Assembly (NCBI RefSeq): GCF_027744825.2
Contig: NC_071348.1
Coordinates: 20,307,563 to 20,371,562, forward strand
Direction of reading: 5' to 3'
DNA from: Synchiropus splendidus
Taxonomy: Eukaryota > Chordata > Actinopteri > Syngnathiformes > Callionymidae
Length of the DNA stretch: 64,000 nucleotides
Part shown: positions 1 to 13,139 of the stretch, piece after piece
How positions within the stretch are numbered: the stretch's first letter is position 1
Layout of the letters: each line of letters opens with the position of its first letter
Made by a program: the position numbers and the translations under genes
The notes under the pieces: generated by a model
The model's database searches: none
Seen by the model: only the letters and a program-made list of their open reading frames with translations
Told to the model about the DNA's origin: nothing

Positions 1-3000
1 ACACTTCAGATAGCTTCGATTTGATGTGCAACTACGAGAAAGACCCTTTCTGCTATAGTGGGAGGTGGAAATTTTATGTTCTGAAGCTTCCCTGCAAAGT
101 TATGGCACAATGCAGAAAACGCGTTTTCAGCCTGAGATAAAGTCGATTCCGGAACGCCAAACATAAAAATGTTGATAACTATGGAAAAACACGTCAGACA
201 GCTTAGATTCAATGTGCAACTACTCGAAAGACCCTTTCTGCTGTAATGGCAGGTGAAAATTTCATGTCCTGAAGCTTCCCTGAGAAGTTATGGCACAAAG
301 AAAGAAACACATTTTCAGCCTGAGATAAGGTGGGTTCTGGAATGCCAAACATAAAAATGTTGATAACTTTGGAAAAACACTTCAGACAGCTTAGATTTGA
401 TGTGCAACTACTAGAAAGTCCATTTGTCCTATAGTGGGAGGTTAAAATTTAATGTTCAGAAGCTTCTCTGCAAAGTTATGGCACAATGCAGAAAACACAT
501 TTTGAGCCTGAGAAAAGGTCGATTCCGGAACGCCAAACATAAATGTGTTGATAACTTTGGAAAAACACTTCAGACAGCTTAGATTTGATGTGCAACTACT
601 AGAAAGACCCTTTCAGCTATAGTGGGAGGTGAACGTTTAATGTTCTGAGGCTTTACTGCAAAGTTATGGCACAATGCAGAAAACGCGTTTTCAGCTTGAG
701 ATAAGGTGGGTTCCGGAACGCCAAACATAAAAATGTTGATAACTTTGGAAAAACACTTCAGACAGCTTAGTGTTGATGTGCAACTACTAGAAAAACCCTT
801 TCTGCTATAGTGGGAGGTGAAATTTTCATTTTCTGAAGCTTCCCTGCAAAGTTATGGCACAATGCGTAATAAGTGTTTTCAGCCTGAGATAATGTCGATT
901 CCGGAACGCCAAACATAAAAATGTTGATAACTTTCGAAAAACACTTCAGACAGCTTAGATTTGATGTGCAACTACTAGAAAGACCCTTTCTGCTATAGTG
1001 GGAGGTGTAAATTTCATTTCTGAAGCTTCCCTGCAAAGTTATGGCACAATGCGTAAAACACGTTTTCAGCCTGAGATAAGGTCGATTCCGAAACGTCAAA
1101 CATAAAAATGTTGATAACTCTGGAAAAAGACTTCAGACAGCTTAGATTTGATGTGCAACTACTAGAAAGACCCTTTCTGCTATAGTGGGAGGTTAAAATT
1201 TCATGTTCGGAAGCTTCCATGCAAATTTATGGCACAATGCAGACAACGCGTTGTCAACCTGAGATAAGGTCGATTCCGGAACGCCATACATAAAAATATT
1301 GATAACTTTGGAAAAACACTTCAGACAGCTTCGATTTGATGTGCAACTACTAGAAAGACCCTTTCTGCTATAGTGGGAGGTGAACATTTCATGTTCTGGA
1401 TCTTCCCTTAGAAGTTATGGCACAATGCAGAAAACGCGTTTTCAGCCTGAGATACGGTGGGTTCCGAAACGCAAAACGTAAAAATGTTGATCACTTTGGA
1501 AAAACACTTCAAACAGCTTAGATTTGATGTGCAACTACTAGAAAGACCCTTTCTGCTATAGTGGGAGGTGAAAATTTCATGTTCTGAAGATTCCCAGCAT
1601 AGTTATGGCATAAAGCAGAAAACGCGTTTTCAGCCAGAGATATGGTGGGTTCCAGAACGCCAAACATAAAAATGTTGATAACTTTGGAAAAACACTTCAG
1701 ACAGCTTAGATTTGATGTGCAACTACTAGAAAGACCCTTTCTGCTATAGTGGGAGGTGAAAATTTCATGTTCTAAAGGTTCCCTGCAAAGTTATGGCACA
1801 ATGCAGAAAACGCGTTTTCAGCCTGAGATAAGGTCGATTCCGGAACGCCATACATAACAATGTTGATAACTTTGGAAAAACACTTCAGACAGCTTAGATT
1901 TGATGTGCAACTACTAGAAAGACCCTTTCTGCTATAGTGGTAGGTTAAAATTTCATGTTCGGAAGCTTCCATGCAAAGTTATGGCACAATGCAGACAACG
2001 CGTTTTCAGCCTGAGATAAGGTGGGTTCCGGAACGCCAAGTGTAAAAATGTTGATAACTTTGGAACAACACTTCAGACAGCTTAGATTTGATGTGCAACT
2101 ACTAGAAAGACCCTTTCTGCTAAAGTGGGAGGTGAAAATTTCATTTCCTGAAGCTTCCCTGCAAAGTTATGGCACAATGCAGACAACGCGTTTTCAGCCT
2201 GAGATAAGGTCGATTCTGGAAAGCCAAACATAAAAATGTTGATAACTTTCGAAAAACACTTCAGACAGCTTAGATTTGATGTGCAACTACTAGAAGGACC
2301 CTTTCTGCTATAGTGGGAGGTGAAAATTTCATGCTCTCAAGCTTCCTTGCAAAGTTATGGCACAATGCAGAAAACGCGTTTTCAGCTTGAGATAAGGTGG
2401 GTTCCGGAACGCCAAACATAAAAATGTGGATAACTTTGGAAATACACTTCAGTCAGCTTAGATTTGATGTGCAACTACTAGAAAGACCCTTTCTGCTATA
2501 GTGGGAGGTGAATATTTCATGTTCTGAAGCTTCCCTGCAAAGTTATTGCACAATGCGTAAAACGCGTTTTCAGCTTGTGATAAGGTCGATTCCGAAACGC
2601 CAAACGTAAAAATGTTGATAACTTTGGAACAAACTTCAGACAGCTTAGATTTAATGTGCAACTACTCGAAAGACCCTTTCTGGTATAGTGGGAGGTGAAA
2701 ATTTCATGTTCTGAAGCTTCGCTGCAAAGTTATGGCACAATCCGTAAAACGCGTTTTCAGCCTGAGATAAGGTCGATTCCGGAACGCCAAAGATAAAAAT
2801 GTTGATAACTTTGGAAAAACACTTCAGACAGCTTAGATTTGATGTGCACCTACTAGAAAGACCCTTTCTGCTATAGTGGGAGGTGAACATTTCATGTTCT
2901 GAAGTTTCCCTGCAAAGTTCTGGCACTAAAAAAGAAACACGTTTTCAGCCTGAGACAAGGTGGGTTTCGGAACGCCAAACATAGAAATGTTGATAACTTT

Positions 3001-6000
3001 CGAAAAACACTTCAGACAGCTTAGATTTGATGTGCAACTACTAGAAAGACCCTTTTTGCTATAGTGGGAGGTCAAAATTTCATAATCTGTAGCTTCCCTG
3101 GAAAGTTATGGGACAATGCAGAAAACGATTTTTCATCGTGAGATAAGGTCGATTCCGGAACGCCAAACATAAAAATGTTGATAACTTTCGAAAAACACTT
3201 CAGACAGCTTAGATTTGATGTGCAACTACTAGAAAGACCCTTTCTGCTACAGTGGGACGTGAAAATTTCATGTTCTGAAGCTTCCCTGCAAAGTTATGGC
3301 ACAATGCAGAAAACGCGTTTTCAGCTTGAGATAAGGTATGTTCCAGAACGCCAATCGTAAAAATGTTGATTACTTTGGAACAACACTTCAGACAGCTTAG
3401 ATTTGATGTGCAACTACTAGAAAGACCCTTTCTGCTATAGTGGGAGGTCAAAATTTCATGTTCTGAAGCTTCCCTGGAAAGTTATGGGACAATGCAGAAA
3501 ACAAATTTTCATCGTGAGATAACGTCGATTCCGGAACGCCAAACATAAAAATGTTGATAACTTTGGAAAAACACTTCAGACAGCTTAGATTTGATGTGCA
3601 ACTACTAGAAAGACCCTTTCTGCTATAGTGGGAGGTCAAAATTTCATTTTCTGAAGCTTCCCTGGAAAGTTATGGGACAATGCAGAAAACGATTTTTCAT
3701 CCTGAGATAAGGTCGATTCCGGAACGCCAAACATAAAAATGTTGATAACTTTCGAAAAACACTTCAGACAGCTTAGATTTGATGTGCAACTACTAGAAAG
3801 ACTCTTTCGCCTATAGTGGGAGGTCAAAATTTCATATTCTGAAGCTTCCCTGGAAAGTTATGGGACAATGTAGAAAACGATTTTTCATCGTGACATAAGG
3901 TCGATTCCGGAACGCCAAACATAAAAATGTTGATAACTTTCGAAAAACACTTCAGACAGCTTTGATTTGATGTGCAACTACTAGAAAGACCCTTTCTGCT
4001 ACAGTGTATCGTGAAAATTTCATGTTCTGAAGCTTCCCTGCAAAGTTATGGCACAATGCAGAAAACGCGTTTTCAGCTTGAGATAAGGTATGTTCCAGAA
4101 CGCCAATGGTAAAAATGTTGATTACTTTGGAACAACACTTCTGACAGCTTAGATTTGATGTGCAACTACTAGAAAGAACCTTTCTGCTATAGTGGGAGGT
4201 GAAAATTTCATATTCTGCAGCTTTCCTGCCAAGTTATGGCACAATGCAGAAAAGGCGTTTTCAGCTTGAGAAAAGGTGGGTTCCGGAACGCCAAACATAA
4301 AAGTGTTGATAACTTTGGAAAAACACTTCAGACAGCTTAGATTTGATGTGCAACTACTAGAAAGACCCTTTCTGCTATAATTGGAGGTGAACATTTCATG
4401 TTCTGAAGCTTCCCTGAGAAGCTATGGCACAATGCGGAAAACGCGTTTTCAGCCTGAGATAAGGTCGATTCCGGAACGCCAAACATAAAAATGTTGATAA
4501 CTTTCGAAAAACACTTCAGACAGCTTAGATTTGATGTGCAACTACTAGAAAGACCCTTTCTGCTATAGTGGGATGTCAAAATGTCATGTTCTGAAGCTTC
4601 CCTGGAAAGTTGAGGGACAATGCAGAAAACGCATTTTCATCCTGAGATAAGGTCGATTCCGGAACGCCAAACATAAAAATGTTGATAACTTTGGAAAAAT
4701 ACTTCAGACAGCTTAGATTTGATGGGCAACTACTAGAAAAACCCTTTCTGCTATAGTGGGAGGTTAAAATTTCATGTTCTGCAGCTTTCCTGCCAAGTTA
4801 TGGCACAATGCAGAAAAGGCGTTTTCAGCTTGAGATAAGGTGGGTTCCGGAACGCCAAACATGAAAATGTTGATAACTTTGGAAAAACACTTCAGACAGC
4901 TTAGATTTGATGTGCAACTACTAGAAAGACCCTTTCTGCTATAGTGGGACGTGAACATTTCATGTTCTGAAGCTTCCCTGCAAAGTTATTGCACAATGTG
5001 TAAAACGCGTTTTTAGACTAAGATATGGTCGATTCCGGAACGCCAAACATAAAAATGTTGATAACTTTGGTAAAACACACCAGACAGCTTAGATTTGATG
5101 GGCAACTACTAGAAAGACCCTTTGTGCTATAGTGGGAGGAGAAAATTTCATGTTCGGAAGCTTCCCTGCTAAGTTATTGCACAATGTGTAAAACGCGTTT
5201 TTAGACTAAGATAAGGTCGATTCCGGAACGCCAAACATGAAAATGTTGATAACTTTGGAAAAACACTTCAGACAGCTTAGATTTGATGTGCAACTACTAG
5301 AAAGACCCTTTCTGCTATAGTGGGACGTGAACATTTCATGTTCTGAAGCTTCCGTGCAAAGTTATGGCACAATGCGTAAAACACGTTTTCAGCCTGAGAT
5401 AAGGTCGATTCCGGAACGCCAAACATGAAAATGTTGATAACTTTGGAAAAACACTTCAGACAGCTTAGATTTGATGTGCAACTACTAGAAAGACCCTTTC
5501 TGCTATAGTGGGACGTGAACATTTCATGTTCTGAAGCTTCCCTGCAAAGTTATTGCACAATGTGTAAAACGCGTTTTTAGACTAAGATAAGGTCGATTCC
5601 GGAACGCCAAACATAAAAATGTTGATAACTTTGGTAAAACACACCAGACAGCTTAGATTTGATGGGCAACTACTAGAAAGACCCTTTCTGCTATAGTGGG
5701 AGGAGAAAATTTCATGTTCGGAAGCTTCCATGCAAAGTTATGGCACAATGCAGACAATGCGTTTTCAGCCTGAGATAAGGTCGATTCCGGAACGCCAAAC
5801 ATAAAAATGTTGATAACTTTGGAAAAACACTTCAGACAGCTTAGATTTGATGTGAAACTACTAGAAAGACCCTTTCTGCTATAGTGGGAGGTGAAAATTT
5901 CATGTTCTGAAGCTTCCCTGCAAAGGTATGGCACAATGCAGAAAACGCGTTTTCAGCCTGAGATCAGATGTATTCCGGAACGCCAAACATAAAAATGTTG

Positions 6001-6349
6001 ATAAATTTGGAAAAACACTTCAGACAGCTTAGAGTTGATGTGCAACTACTAGAAAGACCCTTTCTACTATAGTGGGTGGTGAAAATTTCATGTTTTGTGG
6101 CATCCCTGCAAAGTTATGGCACAATGCAGAAAACGCGTTTACAGCCTGAGATCAGATGTATTCCAGAACGCCAAACATAAAAATGTTGATAACTTTGGAA
6201 AAACTCTTTAGACAGCTTAGATTTGATGTGCAACTACTAGAAAGACCCTTTCTGCTATAGTGGGAGTTGAAATTTTCATGTTCTGAAGCTTTCCTGCAAA
6301 GTTATGGCACAATGCGTGAAACGTGTTTTCAGCCTGAGATAAGGTTGAT

Positions 6350-7477
6350 TCCGGAACACCAAACATGAAAGTGTTGATAACTTTGGAAAAACAATTCAAA
6401 CAGCTTCGATTTTATGTGCAACTAGTAGAAAGACCCTTTCTGCTATAGTGGGAGGTTAAAATTTCATGTTCTGAAGCTTCCCTGCAAAGTTATGTCACAA
6501 TGCAGAAAACGCGTTTTCAGCCTCACATAAGGTGAATTCCGGAACGCCAAACATAAAAATGTTGATAACTTCGGAAAAACACTTCAGACAGCTTAGATTT
6601 GATGTACAAGTACGAGAAAGACCCTTTCTGCTAGAGTGGGAGGTGAAAATTTCATGTTCTGAAGCTTCCCTGCAAAGTTATGCCACAATGCAGGAAACGC
6701 GTTTTCAGCCTCACATAAGGTCTATTCCGGAACGCCAAACATAAAAATGTTAATAACTTCGGAAAAACACTTCAGACAGCTTAGATTTGATGTGCAACTA
6801 CTCGAGAGACCCTTTATGCTATAGTGGGAGGTGAAAATGTCATGTTCTGAAGCTTCCCTGCAAAGTTATGGCACAATGCGTAAAACGCGTTTTCAGCCTG
6901 AGATAAGGTTGATTCCGGAACACCAAACATGAAAGTGTTGATAACTTTGGAAAAACAATTCAAACAGCTTCGATTTGATGTGCAACTACTAGAAAGACCC
7001 TTTCTGCTATAGTGGGAGGTTAAAATTTCATGTTCTGAAGCTTCCCTGCAAAGTTATGTCACAATGCAGAAAACGCGTTTTCAGCCTCACATAAGGTGAA
7101 TTCCGGAACGCCAAACGTAAAAATGTTGATAACTTCGGAAAAACACTTCAGACAGCTTAGATTTGATGTACAAGTACGAGAAAGACCCTTTCTGCTAGAG
7201 TGGGAGGTGAAAATTTCATGTTCTGAAGCTTCCCTGCAAAGTTATGTCACAATGCAGAAAACGCGTTTTCAGCCTCACATAAGGTCAATTCCGGAACGCC
7301 AAACATAAAAATGTTAATAACTTCGGAAAAACACTTCAGACAGCTTAGATTTGATGTGCAACTACTCGAGAGACCCTTTATGCTATAGTGGGAGGTGAAA
7401 ATGTCATGTTCTGAAGCTTCCCTGCAAAGTTATGGCACAATGCAGAAAACGCGTTTTCAGCCTGAGATAAGGTTGAT
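6350..7477 (+). repeat. Higher-order repeat, 3 monomers (564 bp), two copies
   Basis: Diagnostic variants recur exactly 564 bp apart. The variant AACACCAAACATGAAAGTG followed by AACAATTCAAACAGCTTCG appears near 6355 and again near 6919. The AACTTCGGAAAAACAC and CAAGTACGAGAAAG variants recur at the same spacing. This points to a recent local duplication of three adjacent units. Confidence 0.85.
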
Positions 7478-10400
7478 TCCGGAACGCCAAACATAAAAAT
7501 GTTGATAACTTTGGAAAAACACTTCAGACAGCTTAGATTTGATGTGCAACTACTAGACAGAGCCTTTCTGCTATAGTGGGATGTTAACATTTCATGTTCT
7601 CAAGCTTCCCTGCAAAGTTATGGCAAAATATGTAAAACGCGTTTTCTGGCTGAGATAAGGTGGGTTCCAGAACGCCAAACATAAGAATGTTGATATCTTT
7701 GGAAAAAAACTTCAGACAGCTTAGATTTGATGTGCAACTACTAGAAAGACCCTTTCTGCTATAGTGGAAGGTGAAAATTTCATGTTCTGAAAATTCCCTG
7801 CAAAGTTATGGCACGATGCGTAAAACACGTTTTCAGCCTGAGATAAGGTCGATTTCAGAACGGCAAACATGAAAATGTTGCTAACTTTGGAAAAACACTT
7901 CAGACTGCTTAGATTTGATGTGCAACTACTCGAGAGACCCTTTATGCTATAGTGGGAGGTGAAAATGTCATGTTCTGAAGCTTCCCTGCAAAGTTATGGC
8001 ACAATGCAGAAAACGCGTTTTCAGCCTGAGATAAGGTTGATTCCGGAACGCCAAACATAAAAATGTTGATAACTTTTGAAAAACACTTCAGACAGCTTAG
8101 ATTTGATGTGCAACTACAAGAAAGACCCTTTCTGCTATAGTGGTTAGTGAAAATTCCATGTTCTGAAGCTTCCCTGCAAAGTTATGGCACAATGCGTAAA
8201 ACACGTTTTCAGCCTGAGATAAGGTCGATTTCAGAACGGCAAACATAAAAATGTTGCTAACTTTGGAAAAACACTTCAGACAGCTTAGATTTGATGTGCA
8301 ACTACTAGAAAGACCCTTTCTGCTATAGTAGGAGGTTAAAATTTCATGTTCTGAAGCTTCGCTGCAAAGTTATGGCACAATGCAGAAAACGCGTTTTCAG
8401 CCTGAGATAAGGTTGATTCCGGAACGCAAAACATAAAAATGTTGATAACTTTGGAAAAACACTTCAAATAGCTCAGATTTGATGTGCAACTACTAGAAAG
8501 ACCCTTTCTGCTATAGTGGGAGGTGAAAATTTCATATTCTGCAGCTTTCTTGCAAAGTTATGGCACAATGCATAAAACGCGTTTTCAGCCTGAGATAAGG
8601 CGGGTTCCAGAACGCCAAACATAAAAATTTTGAGAACTTTGGAAAAACACTTCAGACAGCTTAGATTTGATGTGCAACTACTTGAAAGACCCTTTCTGCT
8701 GTAGTGGGAGGTGAAAATTTCATGTTCTGAAGCTTCCCTGCAAAGTTATGGCACAATGCAGAAAACGCGTTTTCAGCTTGAGATAAGGTGGGTTCCGGAA
8801 CGCCAAACATAAAAATGTTGATAACTTTGGAACAACATTTCAGACAGCTTAGATTTGATGTGCAACTACTAGAAAGACCCTTTCTCCGATAGTGGGAGGT
8901 GAAAATTTCATGTTATGAAGCTTCCTTGCAAAGTTATGGCACAATGCAGAAAATTCGTTTTCAAACTGAGATAAGGTTGATTCCGGAACGCCAAACATAA
9001 AAATGTTGATAACTTTGGAAAAACACTTCAGACAGCTTAGATTTGATGTGCAACTACTAGAAAGACACTTTCTGCAATAGTGGGAGCTTAAAATTTCATG
9101 TTCTGAAACTTCCCTGCAAAGTTATGGCACAATGCAGAAAACGCGTTTTCAGCCTGAGATAAGGTGGGTTCCGGAACGTCAATCTTAAAATGTTGATAAC
9201 TTTGGAAAAACACTTCAGACGGCTTAGATTTGATGTGCAACTAGTAGAAAGACCCTTTCTGCTATAGTGGGAGCTTAAAATTTCATGTTCGGAAGCTTCC
9301 ATGCAAATTTATGGCACAATGCAGACAACGCGTTTTCAGCCTGAGATATGGTCGATTCTGGAACGCCAAACATAAAAATGTTGATTTCTTTCGAAAAACA
9401 CTTCAGACAGCATAGATTTGATGTGCAACTACGAGAAAGACCCTTTCAGCTGTAGTGGGAGGTGAGAATTTCATGTTCTGAAGCTTCCTTGCAAAGTTAT
9501 GGCACAATGCAGAAAATGCGTTTTCAGCCTGAGATAATGTTGATTCCGGAACGCCAAACATAAAAATGTAGATAACTTTGGAAAAACACTTCAGACAGCT
9601 TAGATTTGATGTGCAACTACTACAAAGAACCTTTCTGCTATAGTGGCAGGTCAAAATTTCATGTTCTGAAGCTTACCTGGAAAGTTATGGGACAATGCAG
9701 AAAACGCATTTTCATCCTGAGATAAGGTCGATTCTGGAACGCGAAACATAAAAATGTTGATAACTTTCGAAAAACACTTCAGACAGCTTAGATTTGATGT
9801 GCAACTACTAGAAAGACCCTTTCTGCTATAGTGGGAGGTGAACATTTCATGTTCTGAAGCTTCCCTGCAAAGTTATGGCACAATGCAGACAACCCGTTTT
9901 CAGCCTCAGATAAGGTCGATTCTGGAACGCCAAACATAAAAATGTTGATAACTTTCGAAAAACACTTCAGACAGCTTAGATTTGATGTGCAACTACTAGA
10001 AAGACCCTTTCTGCTATAGTGGGACGGGAAAATTTCATGTTCTGAAGCTTCCCTGCAAAGTTATGTCACAATGCAGAAAACGCGTTTTCAGCTTGAGATA
10101 AGGTCGATTCCGGAACGCCATACATAAAAATGTTTATAACTTTGGAAAAACACATCAGACAGCTTAGATTTGATGTGCAACTACTAGAAAGACCCTTTCT
10201 GCTATAGTGGGAGGTGAACATTTCATGTTCTGAAGCCTCCCTGCAAAGTTGTGGCACAATGCAGAAAACGCGTTTTCAGGTTGAGATAAGGTGGGTTCCG
10301 GAACGCCAAACATAAAAATGTTGATAACTTTCGAAAAACACTTCAGACAGCTTAGATTTGATGTGCAACTACTAGAAAGACCCTTTCTGCTATAGTGGGA

Positions 10401-13139
10401 GGTAAAAATTTCATGTTCTGAAAATTCCCTGCAAAGTTATGGCACAATGAAGAAAACGCGTATTCAGCCGGAGATAAGATCGATTCCGGAACGCCAAACA
10501 TAAAAATGTTTATAACTTTGGAAAAACACTTCAGACAGCTTAGACTTGATGTGCAACTACTAGAAACACCCTTTCTGCTATAGTGGGACGTGAAAATTTC
10601 ATGTTCTGAAGCTTCCCTGCAAAGTTATGGCACAATGCAGAAAACGCGTTTTCAGCCTGAGATAAGGTCGATTCTGGAACGGAAAACATAAAAATGTTGA
10701 TAACTTTCGAAAAACACTTCAGACAGATTAGATTTGATGTGCAAGTACTAGAAAGACCCTTTCTGTTATAGTGGGACGGGAAAATTTCATGTTCTGAAGC
10801 TTCCCTGCAAAGTTATGTCACAATGCAGAAAACCTGTTTTCAGCCTGATATAAGGTGGGTTCCGGAACGCCAAACATAAAAATGTTGATAACTTGTGAAA
10901 AACTCTTCAGACAGCTTAGATTTGAGGTGCTACTATTAGAAAGACCCTTTCTGCTATAGTGGGAGGTGAAAATTTCATGTTCTGAAGCTTCCTTGAAAAG
11001 TTATGGCACAATGCAGAAAACGCGTTTTCAGCCTGAGATAAGGTCGATTCTGGAACGCCAATCATAAAAATGTTGATAACTTCCGAAAAACACTTCAGAC
11101 ATCTTAGATTTGATGTGCAACTACTAGAAAGACCCTTTCTGCTATAGTGAGAGGTGAACATTTCATGTTCTGAAGCCTCCCTGCAAAGTTGTGGCACAAT
11201 GCAGAAAACGCGTTTTCAGCCGGAGATAAGATCGATTCCGGAACGCCAAACATAAAAATGTTTATAACTTTGGAAAAACACTTCAGACAGCTTAGATTTG
11301 ATGTGCAACTACTAGAAAGACCCTTTCTGCTATAGTGCGATGTTTAAATGTCGTGTTCTGAAGCTTCCCTGCAAAGTTATGGCACAATGCGTATAACGCG
11401 TTTTCAGCCTGAGATGAGGTGGGTTCCAGAACGCCAAACATAAAAATGTTGATAAGTTTGGAAAAACACTTCAGACAGCTTAGATTTGATGAGCCATTAC
11501 CAGAAAGACCCTTTCTGCTATAGTGGGTGGTGAAAATTCGATGTTCTGAAGCTTCCCTGCACAGTTATGGCACAATGTGTAAAATGCGTTTTCAGGCTGA
11601 GATAAGGTGGGTTTTGGAACGCCAAACATAAAAGTGTTGAAAACTTTGGTAAAACACTTCAGACAGCTTAGATTTGATGTGCAACTACTAGAAAGACCTT
11701 TTCTACTATAGCGGCAAGTGAATATTTCATGTTCTGTGGCATCCCTGCAAAGTTACGGCACAATGCAAAAAACACGTTTTCAGACTGAGATAAGGTGGGT
11801 TCCAGAACGCCAAACATAAAAATGTTGATGACTTTGCAAAAACACTTCAGACAGGTTAGATTTGATGTGCAACTACTAAAAAGGCCCTTTCTGCTACAGT
11901 GGGAGGTGAACATTTCATGTTCTGAAGCTTCCCTGCAAAGTTATGGAACAATGCAGAAAACGCGTTTTCAGCCTGAGATAAGGTCAATTCCGGAACACCA
12001 AACATAAAAATGTTGATAACTTTCGAAAAACACTTCAGACAGCTTAGATATCATGTGCAACTACTAGAAAGACCCTTTCTACTATACTGGGAGGTGAAAA
12101 TTTCATGTTCTGAAGCTTCCCTGCAAAGTTATGGCACAATGCGTAAAATGCGTTTTCAGCCTGAGATAAGGTCGATTCCGGAACGGCAAACATAAAAATG
12201 TTGATAACTTTGGAAAAACACTTCAGACAGCTTTGATTTGATCTGCAACTACTAGAAAGACCCTTTCTGCTGTAGTGGGAGGTGAAAATTTCATGTTCTG
12301 AAGATTCCCTGCAAAGTTATGGCACAATGCAGAAAACGCGTTTTCAGCCTGAGATAAGGTGGGTTCCAGAACGCCAAACATAAAAATGTTGATAACTTTG
12401 GAAAAACATTTCAGTCAGCTTAGATTTGATCTGCAACTGCTAGAAAGACCCTTTCTGCTATAGTGGGAGGTGAAAATTTCATGTGCTGAAGCTTTATGCA
12501 AAGTTATGGCACAATGCGTAAAACATGTTTTCAGCCTGAGATAAGGTGGGTTTCGGAACGCCAAACATAAAAATGTTGACAACTTTGGAAAAACACTTCA
12601 GACAGCATAGATTTGATGTGCAACTACTAAAAAGGCACTTTCTGCTATAGTGGGAGGTGAACATTTCATGTTCTGAAGCTTCCCGGCAAAGTTATGGAAC
12701 AATGCAGAAAACGTGTTTTCAGCCTGAGATAAGGTCGATTCCGGAACGCCAAACATAAAAATGTTGATAACTTTCGAAAAAAACACTTCAGAGAGCTTAG
12801 ATTTGAAGTGTAACTACTAGAAATACCTTTTCTGCTATAGTGGGAGGTGAAAATTTCATGTTCTGAAGCTTCCCTGCAAAATTATGGCACAATGCAGAAA
12901 ACGCAATTTCAGCCTGATATAAGGTGGGTTCAGGAACGAGAAACATAAAAATGTTGATAACTTTGGAAAAACACCAGACTGCTTAGATTTGAAGTGTAAC
13001 TACTAGAAATACCATTTCTGCTATAGTGGGATGTGAAATTTTTGTGTTCTGAAGCTTCCTTGCAAAGTTATGGCACAATGCGTAAAACGCGTTTTCAGCC
13101 TGACATAAGGTCGATTCCGGAACGGGAAACATAAAAAAG

